The notes under the pieces: generated by a model
Database searches by the model: none
What the model was told of the DNA's origin: nothing
Seen by the model: only the letters and a program-made list of their open reading frames with translations
Shown here: piece after piece, positions 1 to 11,187 of the stretch
Position numbering within the stretch: the stretch's first letter is position 1
Layout: every line of letters begins with the position of its first letter
Assembly: GCA_026120035.1 (NCBI GenBank)
Contig: JALRME010000008.1
Span: forward strand, 1,321,113 to 1,385,112
Length of the DNA stretch: 64,000 bases
DNA from: Coleophoma eucalyptorum
Taxonomy: Eukaryota; Ascomycota; Leotiomycetes; Helotiales; Dermateaceae
Direction: 5' to 3'
Made by a program: the position numbers and the translations under genes

Positions 1-1293
1 ACATGGAAAACCTAACATATATATTATTACATTGAATGATCTTGGGGATATAATAGAGATAGAATTGATTATAATGACCATATAGAGTGAGAGTGAAGAC
101 TATTCGGAACGCATATTTATATGCAGATACCTGGTATACGGTCACATGACTTTGTTATTACATCATAGCATTACGTCGCTCACATACAACCGTGTAAGTA
201 TTCGCCGCAGTATCTATATTATTTGTTACTTAGAAAGAGCCAACCACAGCCAGTATGATACTGATTCAGAGAGTGGGTAGAACAGATCCTAAGAACAACG
301 ACCTAGAAGCTTTTTAAGACTATGCAAAAACAAGGACTTAAAAAGTATGCAGAGCCTCATAGGTAGGCAGTGCTACTAACATAATAAGGATCTAGGATAC
401 TGAATTTAAGCGCAAAACATACATTTGAACATGCTCAGCAAATACTCAACTTACGCAACTCTCTCCATGGCTGTCGCGTACTCATCAATGAGACTGCCAG
501 CAATACCACAACTACTTAGTGTCAGCTCAGAAAATGTAGAGTTGAAACTGAGGACATACCCAGGCTCTCTCAAGTATCTAGCAATACGCCAGCCGCCGGA
601 ACGGACGAACAATTTAAGGACGCTACCTGGGTGTCAGCTTAGTATATTCAAAATGCACACTGGACTTACTTTTGTCCAGCTATGACCTCAGCCTGAGGGG
701 TGTTAATATGTCTAGCGTTGATGACTAGATTCCTGGTTAGTATATACAGGATGTGTCAGTTGTTTCTACATACAAGCCCCAGGATGGGTGTTGCGGATGT
801 GTCGGCGGAGCTGTATAAAATAAGCGTAATTCATGCATAGAATAAAAGTTACTGAACCTACAGCAGGCTGATTAACACAAACACGGCCGCACATCTGGCC
901 ACCGTTGATAGCAATATCGCAGCTGCGTAACGTTAGCATATACTTAGTACCTACTTGGAACATGCATCGCTTACACTAAGCCGTTGATAGTAGACATGAC
1001 AGCACTGGGGTTAGGGGCGGTTAAAGATATTCTGTTGCGTATAGCGATGTATTATAGAAGTGAGGTCTGCACTCACCTCGAAAAATAAATCTCCTCCAGT
1101 CAAGATCCTTGTGGGTCGTAAATGGTCTTGGCTCGAGTATTCGACATATCTGCACGTGATAGCCTGTAAGACTCTGGCTTACCGTCCAAAGGGAACGTTC
1201 AGCCGCATGGGCTAAACATCGCATCATCGAGACCAACTTTGGGTATTACTGCACCTCAAAACAAAGGGTTAGCAACAACAACGCCGAAGAATA
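1..1293. other. AT-rich stretch without a recognisable gene
   Basis: Only short reading frames without recognisable domains occur here. I see no RNA gene, clear repeat or promoter motif. The last part is the presumed 5' leader of the HET gene starting at 1294. Confidence 0.5.
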
Positions 1294-3525
1294 ATGCCTA
1301 CAAGGCCCGACTTTCTTGTCTGTCGGCAGTGCGCAGAGATCTTCCGCCATGACAAGCAGCTGACAGATCGTGCGCTGCTTACCCACACGGCGCCTAACTC
1401 TGGCAAATATTTCCTTTACCAACACCATGAGAAAGCCTCAATGTTGTTTGAGACTTCTAAAACTGGCTGTCACCTTTGCACTCTACTTCTTAATGTTCTT
1501 TCCAAAGATGGACGAGTCTCTATGGCAACAGGTAATCTGGATTCCACGGAGCCTTGCATGCAGTCCGCAAAAGACATCTTAGCACAACCAATCGAATATC
1601 AATTCTCGCTTCCTGGTGATAACCGTGTTAAAAACCTGAAACGTTACTGGAATGAAGACTATGGAATTGGTCAATATGACTTGCATTTCTTGTTGGGAAG
1701 CACGGAGAACAGAACGAGGAAAGTCTTTAGCATTACCCAAGCCAAAGGTAAGCACGTAACTCTTCTATGTGGAAGCCAACACGCTTACTGCTAGTCCCTA
1801 CGAAAACCAGTCGAAGATCGGGGTCTAGAGAACATAAATGTGTCCACCAACTCTCCCGAGTCTTGGAGACTCGTCTCTCGTTGGTTTAATGACTGTGTGA
1901 ATAATCACAAAACCTGTACTCAAGAGTGGAATGCAAGGCCTTCCAGGCTGTTGGATGTAGGCGACCCAGATTCAACAGATCCAAATACGGCAGTGAAAGT
2001 GGTAGAAATGAAGCCAAGAGAGCCGTCAGAAAATCCATTCGTCCTATATATGACTTTGAGTCACTGTTGGGGAACTCATCCAAGACTCGTGTTATTGACT
2101 TCAAATATTGAGCAGCTTAAACACTCAGTACCTTGGGAATCCCTGACTAAGACCTTCCAAGATGCTATCAAGATCACTAGAATGATGAAGCTTCGGTACT
2201 TATGGGTGGATTCACTCTGCATTCTGCAAGATTCGCACGAAGATTGGCGGCAACAGTCCAATGTTATGGGGCACATTTATATGAATAGTTCTCTTAACAT
2301 CGCAGCAAGCCATGGCCGTGATGGGCGTGCTGGATGCTTTATCGATAGAGATACAACAACTTCTCATCCCTTACTCATACAGACTTCTTGGACAGGCCAC
2401 AATTGGCACCGTCTTCATAACAATATCTTGAAGGATAGTACATATCTGCGCCCGGGATTCGTGGCTGTCTATAGTCACGACATTGTGGAAAGTGTTGAAG
2501 AAGCACCTCTGAATAAGCGGGGATGGGTTGTTCAAGAAAGACTGCTATCCCCACGGATTTTGCACTTTACTGCTGACCAGATTTTCTGGGAATGTAGAGA
2601 AAAGATGGCCTGCGAGACTATCCCAGGCGGACTGCCATTCTCCTTGAGAGAACGAGGACTGCAATACCGAAGTCCTAGCATAGTGCAATTAACTTCACGG
2701 CCGAGACATCCAGACTGGGAAGATGACCACGAAGCTCTATTCCCAAGCTACATGTTCTGGGACCGAATTATTTCAGCTTTCACAGGTTCCGATCTGACCA
2801 TCGAACTAGATAGGCTGGTTGCCATTCATGGAATGGTAGACTTATTATGGATGGGGAATAATGATAGCTGGAATGCTGGCATTTGGGGGAAGTACATCCC
2901 TTACCAGCTTCTCTGGAGAGTGGTAGACGGCGCGAATGCAGTGCGGCCAGGGACACAAAGGGCACCAAGTTGGTCTTGGGCCTCACTCAATGGAAGAGTG
3001 GTTGATGTCTTCGTAAGGCCAAGAGCGGAGGATGTCAAGGATGAAAATGACATCCTAATTACGGTGTCAGAAATTGTCACGTCTCATGCAAAGTTCAACT
3101 CGGACTACATGATTGAAAATGGTGGAGACGGGTATATGAAAGTCAATTGTCATTTGGCAAGAGGAGGTTGCAACAAACCTATCTTGGCAGCCATATCTAG
3201 CCCCAGAACCCATTCTACACTATCGATGGAGACTTCAGGGGGGACCAGAAGTGTTACTGCATATGTGTCATACGACATTGCATCCGAACCATTACCTGCA
3301 GTTCTATACTTCATGCCAGTAAGGAAGCTTTTTAACTCAAAGTCCGCTGCTGTAGGGCTATCAGGACTCATATTAAAGTCTATCGGAACTGACTTCCAAA
3401 GAGCTGGCACTTTTCGAGCTTCAGCAGTCGATGACATAAACGACGGCTGTAAGTTTATGACCGAGAACGGACCAGTACCTGTCCAGCTAGGTGACGATGG
3501 AAAATTCATCATCACCATAATCTGA
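1294..3525 (+). CDS. HET-domain (heterokaryon incompatibility) protein
   Basis: Two exons, 1294-1747 and 1811-3525, give 722 aa. A 63-nt intron (GTAAGC...CCAG) joins two long frames that share a phase, and removes the TAG that otherwise ends exon 1. The N-terminus has the CxxC and CHLC cysteine pairs often seen before fungal HET domains. The HET domain follows, with LSHCWG, WVDSLCILQDS and a GWVVQERLLSPRILHF block. HET proteins act in non-self recognition and trigger a cell-death response after fusion of incompatible hyphae; the specificity of this one cannot be read from sequence. The C-terminal third is a variable region typical of the family. It stands alone, with no operon-like neighbour. 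Confidence 0.88.
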
Positions 3526-5184
3526 AGGATATGAGATAAATACTCGGAATTTAGTAGCTATGAAAGAGTAATTTCACCCTTCGACTATTAAAGGATGCTC
3601 ATGTAGCTGCAAAACTAGTGGCTACTCTCAAGCCGTTCACAACATTTTTCAGTTGAGGCAAGGTCAGGATGCGCAACACGACCATATACCTTACCAATAC
3701 CCGACTGGCCCCATTAGCTAATCGAGGAAGCCAGATATCCATCGTTGTTGAAAGAAATAATACCTATTGATAACATCGCCAGCTAGCACCTGGCCTATTG
3801 TGTGTCTCCTTAAAGGTCTGCTTATTCTTAGCGAGCGTTCCATCGAGTGTGAAAAGCGCGATCAATACCTTGGACCGTATTATGAATGAAATGAACAAAA
3901 AGTAGCCGTAGACCTCAGTTATTATACTTTAAAGGTGGTCTGATTATAGGCTCTTTATTATTCTCCCCATAGATGTCCTAGATGCAACGTTCTTATTCCT
4001 AGTATTGGTACTCTTCCTTTAATATAACCTACCATTTATTATCCACGATGTTAGAAATAAGATGGTAAAATTTTAGATTCCTTTCTCCAACTCTTTCAAG
4101 CTAGGGAGAAGACACGAGGCGCAACAACTATGGCCAGAACCTACCTACACGCGAGCCATTGAGAGACGCACCACCTGTGCAACTAGCATTCTAGACTCTG
4201 CAACCATTCCTGCCTAGTGAAATGTTGCTACAGCGAAAAAGAAGCCGTGCAAAAAAAGTACGGACCGTTCCCTTGGCACCATTGTGTGCTCTGATTTAAG
4301 AAATGCAAGGTGCAGAATGGATCCTCCTCGTTAAATAAAACAGCACGTTAAGAGTTCTATTGTAATCGCGATGCTATTAGTGGAGTTGTTGTAAATGTAA
4401 ATAGCACTGTTGTGCATGAATTGTAATGCCGAGACTTCTGGCGACCTTCGCCAATTTTTCGCCAAGTGAAATTGAGTTATCCATACAAGATATTGTATCT
4501 CTATAAGCTATGCGGAAATTGGATCCAGTCTTGGAATCGAAGCTATTTTGTCTTGTATTTGCATAGCTTATATATTAGCCTGTGATTACACTAATGAGCT
4601 GTGCAATGGTGTAAAATAGTACGTTAGCAAGAGGCTGTTCACGACGAATTAAAGTTCATAGAAAAACTCAAAAGAGAACTAATAATTTGGCAGGTTAGTG
4701 TAAACAAAAGGCACTGTTCCCTATTTTGAGATCATCACAGTTCATGCGATTGGCGAGGACAGGTTTCGATAGCTCTCAGCCAGATGTGTTAGTAAGTAGT
4801 AAAGACTTATCACAGTATCTACGTTTTGACCTTGAGATGACTGGTCTCACGCTTTGCACAAACCTTAATTAGAGCCTAGCCACGGCTCTTGATTAACCGA
4901 CTTTATTCATAAATGGACTCAAGACATCAGACGAATCATGTTGCACGGGCATTGCTGGGAATCCTTGCCAATCTGTCACAGGCTGACCAGGTGGAGATTC
5001 GTGGCTCTACTCGGATTCGACTAACGTGAGGCTGAGCTGAATATTAATTAATACTGAGTTTCTGGCTCGTCTTTGTCTTCTTGACCTTGGACCATGAGTC
5101 CATTTCTCCCATCCAAGCCACCACCAAACGGGTCAGGCTTTCTTTACTTTACTGGTATTAAAGACTGCAGCCCGTTTTAAGCAT
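3526..5184. other. 1.66-kb AT-rich intergenic region
   Basis: Both strands lack long frames or recognisable protein fragments. I see no tRNA-like fold or tandem repeat. The last few hundred bases are the presumed promoter and leader of the regulator at 5185. Confidence 0.4.
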
Positions 5185-6411
5185 ATGGTTTCGATTCAAT
5201 CTGGAATGATGGTACAAAAACGGCCCCATAGGAAATCTCGTAATGGATGCGATCGCTGTAAGAAACGACACGTTAAATGCGACGAGAAAAGCCCGTCTTG
5301 TTCAGGTTGCCTCAGCCAATTAGCAGAATGTCATTATTCAGGATCAATTCAAACACGACGCAACCAACATGAGCGGCATTCCAGTTTGAATGCCCAGAAC
5401 CATGGAGCCCCGAAGCCCCTGTCGCTCCAGATCCACTCTGAAGCACCTACGTTGAGGGCCGATACAAGTCCGAATGAGGACCTTTACGCAGTATCTCTCG
5501 CATCATCGAGAAGATTACTGGAACTTGAGCTAATGCACCATTGGTGCAGGTCGACTTGCCGCACTTTCACGGTTTGCGGTTACGAGCTATTCCAAGGCTT
5601 TGTCGTCAGAGAAGCCTTTACACATCCATATCTCATGGACTCCATCCTCGCTCTTGCGTCTTTCCACATCGCGACCGAGATCCAGGATCCAGAATCTAAG
5701 GCCAACTATGCCAATACAGCTCTTCAGTATCAGAATAATGCAATGCCCGGCTTTTATTCTGCACTGCACAATATTACGCCATCTAATTGTAATGCTGTAT
5801 TTGCATCTGCAGTAATAACAATGGCATGCTCGACCGTGTCGCCGCTCCTGCCTACGAGAAACAATGAAAAACCAGATTCGCACGTAGAGAGTATTTTAAC
5901 TCTGTATGATCTTATCAAAGGCATTAAGTCTGTTGTCGAAATAGGTTCCAAATGGCTTCAAAGTGGTCCTTTTAAGGTATTACTTACTGGAAAGCACGCG
6001 GCTCAATATACTATATTGAAAGAGACAATTCTCCCCATACAACGTCTCAGGAGTCTTAATAATGTGGCCAGCGCCAATGCCGACTATCCTCTGTACAAAA
6101 TCTGCGATCAAGCTATAAAACGACTAGAAATATGCTATGTTATAGACCATACCATGGCTATAACATGGCTTGTTGGAGCCGGAAAGGAGTTTATAGATGA
6201 ACTTCGGAAAGGCGAGCCGATAGCGCAACTAATTTTCATTTACTGGGGTGTTCTTATTGATCGGTTAGATGATATGTGGTGGGCAAGACGGTCAGGCAAA
6301 AATATTGTAGAAGAACTGTGCGGGAGTCTACTTAATCGGGGAGAAAAATGGGCCGAAGCTACAAGGTGGGCTATGAAACAGGTTCAATGTGAAGACACAG
6401 TCCTTGAATAG
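5185..6411 (+). CDS. Zn2Cys6 transcription factor (Fungal_trans_2-like)
   Basis: A single exon encodes 408 aa. A complete binuclear zinc cluster lies near the N-terminus, with cysteines at about residues 22, 25, 32, 39, 42 and 49 (C-x2-C-x6-C-x6-C-x2-C-x6-C), preceded by a basic KRPHRKSRNG stretch. After a polar linker, residues from about 110 (ELMHHWCRSTC onward) resemble the Upc2/Ecm22-style fungal-specific domain, including a DSILALASFHIA block. It should be a nuclear DNA-binding regulator; its targets are unknown. The next gene (6827-7867) is on the opposite strand and convergent. The start is the first ATG of the frame; a second Met lies eight codons downstream. Confidence 0.87.
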   Translation: MVSIQSGMMVQKRPHRKSRNGCDRCKKRHVKCDEKSPSCSGCLSQLAECHYSGSIQTRRNQHERHSSLNAQNHGAPKPLSLQIHSEAPTLRADTSPNEDLYAVSLASSRRLLELELMHHWCRSTCRTFTVCGYELFQGFVVREAFTHPYLMDSILALASFHIATEIQDPESKANYANTALQYQNNAMPGFYSALHNITPSNCNAVFASAVITMACSTVSPLLPTRNNEKPDSHVESILTLYDLIKGIKSVVEIGSKWLQSGPFKVLLTGKHAAQYTILKETILPIQRLRSLNNVASANADYPLYKICDQAIKRLEICYVIDHTMAITWLVGAGKEFIDELRKGEPIAQLIFIYWGVLIDRLDDMWWARRSGKNIVEELCGSLLNRGEKWAEATRWAMKQVQCEDTVLE

Positions 6412-6826
6412 AATACCTTATCATGATTTACCGAATATTGAGGTTTTTCTTTTTGTTTGCTTTGAGTTTGATCATAGAGTAAGTGATTTTGCAATTGGCC
6501 TAGGTATGTTCTGGCTATTTCATATCGACTCCGGTCAAAATAAGTATTTAAAAGCTCTTATAATAGCTTGAAGACCAATCTCAAGGTATCTTTTGTGGCT
6601 GCAGTCCGAAAAGACAGAGAAAACGACGTATACTGCCTGCTAATATAAATTATAAAACAATTTACACATTCTCATTTTATGTTCAAATGCCACAGTAATA
6701 CGGCATTCTCATGGCAAACACCAGCAATATAGTCTATGATATTTGTCGCACTGAAAAGCCTCACAATATTGTATCAAATTAGTTCTCGGCTCTGTTGACG
6801 AGAGCTTATTCCAAGCGTTAGATCCA
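6412..6826. other. Convergent intergenic spacer
   Basis: AT-rich spacer between the 3' ends of the regulator at 5185 and the minus-strand gene ending at 6827. I see nothing in it except likely 3' untranslated sequence. Confidence 0.4.
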
Positions 6827-7867
6827 TCAGAGGGTGGCTGTGCTTGTATCCGGGTAATTGCTGTTTACTGGTAGGGTTGTTTCAGTGTCGAGCTCCGTAT
6901 AATCGAGTAATGTTTGGAGCTCTTGGCTGCCATCGACGTCTGAATATGCTGGAGGACCAGTAGCTCTATTCTCCAACTCTGGTATCTCCATGTGTCCATT
7001 TGAAGTCAACTCAGCTGATGGACACATAGTAGTTTGAGGATAACTTCTATTAGGCAAGAACGTTGCGAATGTTACATCATCCTCTGGAATGATCACCATA
7101 CGAAATCTTCGCATTGCCTTCTTTGCAACTTTCTTCAAATTTTTGAGCTCTTTTCCCTGAACCAATTTTTCGATATGATATCCATTGTCTACCTCTGCTG
7201 GATCTTTGGGTATCTCTAGCCATACTTGAAATCCTTTCGGTATAAATTTTTCCTTATTCCACCGTCGAAGAACCGATCTCAGTTCCCCTTCTTGCAATAG
7301 CCTAGCCGCAATTTTTTTGGTTACTACTTTCTTATGCACTTTTCGACCACTATAATAGCCCACTACCGGGCAGAATATAAGAAGTAAAGGCGAGCTGAAA
7401 GTTGCTGCTGTGATGCCAGTCGTCCAGGCTAAGTAGTCTTCTCCAAATGATAGTTTGCCTGCACTAACTATCTCGCTGCTGAATAAATGCCATTGTTCGT
7501 GTGTAACTTTGAAACTGTATAAGCGTGGGTGGAAGAGAAATCCGGATGAGAATGAATCGTTTCTTGTTGGGATCTCAAATCGATTTCGCCATGCCTTAAC
7601 TGACTCCAACGTAAAGTCAGAAGCCAGTTGGGGGACGATAGGAGGACATCGTAAATTGTAACTTCCGTCACTAATTCAATTACAATGTCATTTAAAACCT
7701 TCTACTCAATAGATTGTTTAAAAAAATGAACTTACAAGGAATCATAGTCAGTATTGGAATTAACAGAGCTGAGTCCAACATATGACTGGCTTTGATCTCC
7801 TGATTGACTTGGAGACTCGAAGTAACTCTGGAGCCCATCATGGGTAAAATTGGACTCGTTGGAGAGC
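6827..7867 (-). CDS. Conserved fungal protein of unknown function (5' end unresolved)
   Basis: The coding part is traced as complement of 6827-7670 and 7736-about 7867. A 65-nt intron (GTAAGT...TTAG) joins them and restores a continuous reading (...NSNTDYDSF, then DGSYNLRCPPIVPQLASDF). The core has a FTLESVKAWRNRF block, an SSGF/HPRL block and the sequence EQWHLFSSEIVSAGKL. A hydrophobic segment of about 20 residues (SPLLLIFCPVVGYYSG) follows, then a basic stretch and a polar tail. It resembles a family I have seen in fungal genomes without assigned function; I cannot name it. An upstream frame stop near 7880 means at least one more 5' exon or an unrecognised start; a good acceptor (TTTTGTCTCAG) lies near 8000. 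Confidence 0.6.
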
Positions 7868-9059
7868 CTAAGTCGGATCTATTTAGGTCCATACATTCTA
7901 AAAGAGAATTTGTTGGCGACCAGTTACAGTTGTTTGGCAGGAGCTCAGTATTAATCAGTTGAACAGATTTCAGTGTACTCGGCGTGAAAGATCTGAGACA
8001 AAAGGGAAGAACCAAGTTGATAAATCAAACAGCTATAAGTGAGACAGAAGAAATAAATATGCTCAAATTGAATGATAACAGTTAAAAGTTAGATGAGACT
8101 CAGGTCCTAGGTAGCAATTTCGCAAGTCAGAGGAGCGCAACATCATATCAGATAGTTAAATGCACTAAACCATAATACCCATCCACCAGTGATGACAAGG
8201 CTTGATTACAAATTAGCGAGTGAGTGACTGATGAGAGGGCTTACCGATTGAAAGTTATAGCTGCGGATATGGAAGTTTAGGTGGGTGGACTATGAAGTTA
8301 AACGAGAAGCAAACGCAAACGAGATCGCGAACGCAAACGAGAACGCAAACGTAAACGCGGCGATATGATTGGACAACGAGATCCTTCATAATTTTGGGAA
8401 TCAATTAATTGTGTTGTGACGAGAGCCGTAACCCCAATATTAGAGGAATAAAGCTAACATCTCGTATCTCTGTTGGAAACGTATCTCACAATACCACCTT
8501 ACATTCTAAGCCTCTCAAGTGAGCTCTTGGCATGATCAAACCTTCCAGCTTATGTTATTCGATGTTAGCTTTGCAATACCAAGAACTAAAACTACTAGGA
8601 CCCGTATATTTCAAACATAGCCTCTTGTACGTATTCACTTATGACGAATATCTTGAATCCTCTATTGCCAATCACGATTGAGAGATACGCACTCTTATTT
8701 CAACCTACTAGCCTTTGCTGGGTATTGTTCCTAGCAGATTATCCCATATCGACTCACATCGCCCATCGCACATCTCGTAATCTTTTTTTAGACAAAAGTT
8801 CTGCTTGTTGTTACTGCGCCTTCTTACCTGTTTACTATAAGACTGCATTGCTCTACCTACCACACAAGCCATTTTCATCCAACTACTATCATTCTTCCAC
8901 AGTTATCTCTCTCACAACATCAGAACTGTTGATACTCCAAAGTTTATCTACTTGAGTCCATCAACCAAACCATTACAAGAACGATTTTACCCCCCTACTC
9001 ATACCAGTTACTTCCTTAAGAGACTTATCGCCACATAAAATTGCAACGTATCATAAAGA
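7868..9059. other. Divergent promoter region between the 6.8-kb gene and the RTA1-like gene
   Basis: Contains the unresolved 5' part of the minus-strand gene, the short AAACG-type repeat at 8301-8358, and a pyrimidine-rich stretch at about 8640-9050. That stretch looks like the leader of the plus-strand RTA1-like gene. Confidence 0.4.
8301..8358. repeat. Short AAACG(C/AG) tandem repeat
   Basis: About seven imperfect copies of an AACGMRAACGC-like 6-12 bp unit in 58 bp. It lies in the divergent intergenic region; no function is evident. Confidence 0.6.
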
Positions 9060-10015
9060 ATGGCGGGCAATAGTAAAAACCATTGGAATTATATTCCTTC
9101 GCTTCCTGCAGCAGTAATAACCACCCTCATATTCGCGGCGCTTACAGCCCTCCATATATACCGGCTATATAGAACTCGAACTTGGTTTAATCTACCCTTC
9201 ATTATTGGAGGGCTCTGTAAGTCAGAAGCCTGGATCGCCTTGGTATTGTGTAGTAACCCCTATTTAGTTGAAATCATTGGATATGGAGCACGAGCAGCTG
9301 GCAAATCCGACTTGTCCTCCCTGACGCCATATATCATCCAAGCACTTTTGATTCTTCTGGCTCCAATTTTATTTGCTGCTTCAGTTTATATGATTCTAAG
9401 TCGCTTAATTCGGGCAACAGCTGCCGAGTCTTATTCCATTGTCCGCGTCAAATGGCTTACAAAGCTCTTCGTAGGAGGTGATGTCTTCTGTTTCTTGGTG
9501 CAGGCTTTGGGTGGTGGCATACTTGCTAGTGCCGATAGCCAGAAAACTAAGAATATAGGACAAAATGTTATTTTGTCTGGCCTTGTCCTCCAAATAATCG
9601 TTTTCGGATTCTTCTTGGTAGTGGCTGTGATATACCACAGACGTCTCATCGCGACACCAACAGGGAAATCTTTCGATATTGAGATTTCTTGGGAGCGCTT
9701 GATGTACATGCTCTATGTTGTTAGTGTGCTCATCACTATACGCAATCTTTTCCGCGTTATCGAATATGCGATGGGTGGTGAGTTTTTTTCCAAATAAGAA
9801 CCACGGGATTCAAGCAGAGCTTTTACTGATATGACACATGCCTAGATGATGGATATCTCTTGCAAACCGAATGGCCAATCTATGTCTTTGATGCTCTCCT
9901 AATGGCAATAGTAATGGGTATTTGTCAGTCATGGTATATTGGCGAAATGGATTTGTCGCCAAACAACATCGACCTGGAACCGGTTCGGCAGAACAACCAA
10001 ACATGTGCTGCTTAA
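9060..10015 (+). CDS. RTA1-like seven-transmembrane protein
   Basis: Three exons, 9060-9216, 9268-9777 and 9846-10015, give 278 aa. Intron 1 (51 nt, GTAAGT...TTAG) is in frame and stop-free, so the raw frame reads through it; splicing restores the family block GGLFEIIGYGARAA. Intron 2 (68 nt, GTGAGT...CTAG) restores YAMGDDGYLLQTEWPIYVFD, the usual RTA1 C-terminal motif. The seven hydrophobic segments and these motifs fit the RTA1/RTM1 family (PF04479), plasma-membrane proteins linked to resistance to toxic sterol-like compounds and lipid translocation; the actual substrate is unknown. The family usually has about 280-320 residues, so this copy looks complete. Confidence 0.9.
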
Positions 10016-11187
10016 TTCTTGGTACTTCAACAACTACTCCCTCCGAAAAATTCACATAGCCTACGACATCGTAGGCTACAATGGAGGATATATTGTTAGT
10101 GGATGTTGACGGAGAAGTAGCCAGGATAATACCTAAACGCCGAGAAATAAATCCTAATCATTAAGTGGAATTTTATTCGGATAGTTAGATCTATCTTGTT
10201 GGGGAGGAAGTTTCGTTTTGGTGACCGCGATGTACAAGCTGGAAGATTACGGGAATTGTAAAATTTGATAAGAAGCGGATCATTTATTAGTTGGTCAAAA
10301 TAATGTTCATGTTCATATTTTACTTCTGATGTTAGCGTAACCTCCTTTCAATAGGTTGGAATATTAGGCGCTATGTACTACATATAGTTTTCCTGACTAG
10401 CCCACGAAAATTGATAAAACATTCCCTGGGAATCACCAAGATCAGTACACCCACCTTTGTCACACTAATAATTCATGTTCAGAGCCAAATAGTAATATAT
10501 CCTTCGCTATGCGAAGGGGAGCTGCCGGAATATACGGTTTGCTTACAGACCATGTCGGGATCGAAAGACGCGCTTCAGCCGTCCCACAGGTATCTTAGAT
10601 ATGTGCTCAAGTCACCAATATCTCAGCAATGACTCTTCTTCATTTTAAAATATACACTGTATTAATATTGCAATACCTCAAATCCAGATGCCAGCTACTT
10701 TTCGTTCAGCATCTCACCCTACCTTAGGCGAAACCCCACTAGGTCGGGTTATACGGGTCGGGTGGTAGGTGCCCAGCCCGAGTGCGCCCCCTAATTACCT
10801 ATCTAGCCTTGAAGAAGTGGTCAGATTCCATTGTCTACATGACTGTTGAAAGTGGCCGAGGCTCTCGATAACAGTAATGTTCGATAGTTGACCTCACTGC
10901 CTGCCACTCATTTTCGGCGTCTAAATATCGCCAAGGTATGTGATATGGATTTGATCACTGAGTTTAATTGGTGCTGAAGTGTGCATGGAAAATGGGTGAT
11001 CATGTGATCACCAGCTCTCCCTTCTCAACATCATCAGTCCTAACCCATAACTTACCACTTGCTATCTGTCTCGACTCTACTCATCTGTTCACCCACACTC
11101 ACTGCATCGTACACTTTGCGATTCCTTACATGGAGCTGATCAAACCTTGACTACGGAATTAGGTATTTGAGCAGGGTAAAATCCAAC
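10016..11187. other. Intergenic region
   Basis: No gene recognised. A GC-richer patch at 10741-10800 stands out from the AT-rich surroundings but does not fold as a tRNA and has no coding signal I could follow. Confidence 0.4.

Noticed and set aside
425..685. 86-codon frame near the window start
   Set aside because: No ATG context, domain or codon pattern supporting a gene; lies in AT-rich DNA with equally long frames on the other strand.
7692..8015. 107-codon minus-strand frame as 5' exon of the 6.8-kb gene
   Set aside because: Its phase cannot be joined to the conserved core by any acceptor; a different frame through 7736-7867 joins perfectly at the same donor.
8641..8955. 104-codon frame upstream of the RTA1-like gene
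   Set aside because: Composition is pyrimidine-rich low complexity, as in fungal leaders; translation has no recognisable feature.
10741..10800. GC-rich patch as a possible tRNA or regulatory RNA
   Set aside because: No cloverleaf and no B-box-like GGTTCRANTCC could be found.
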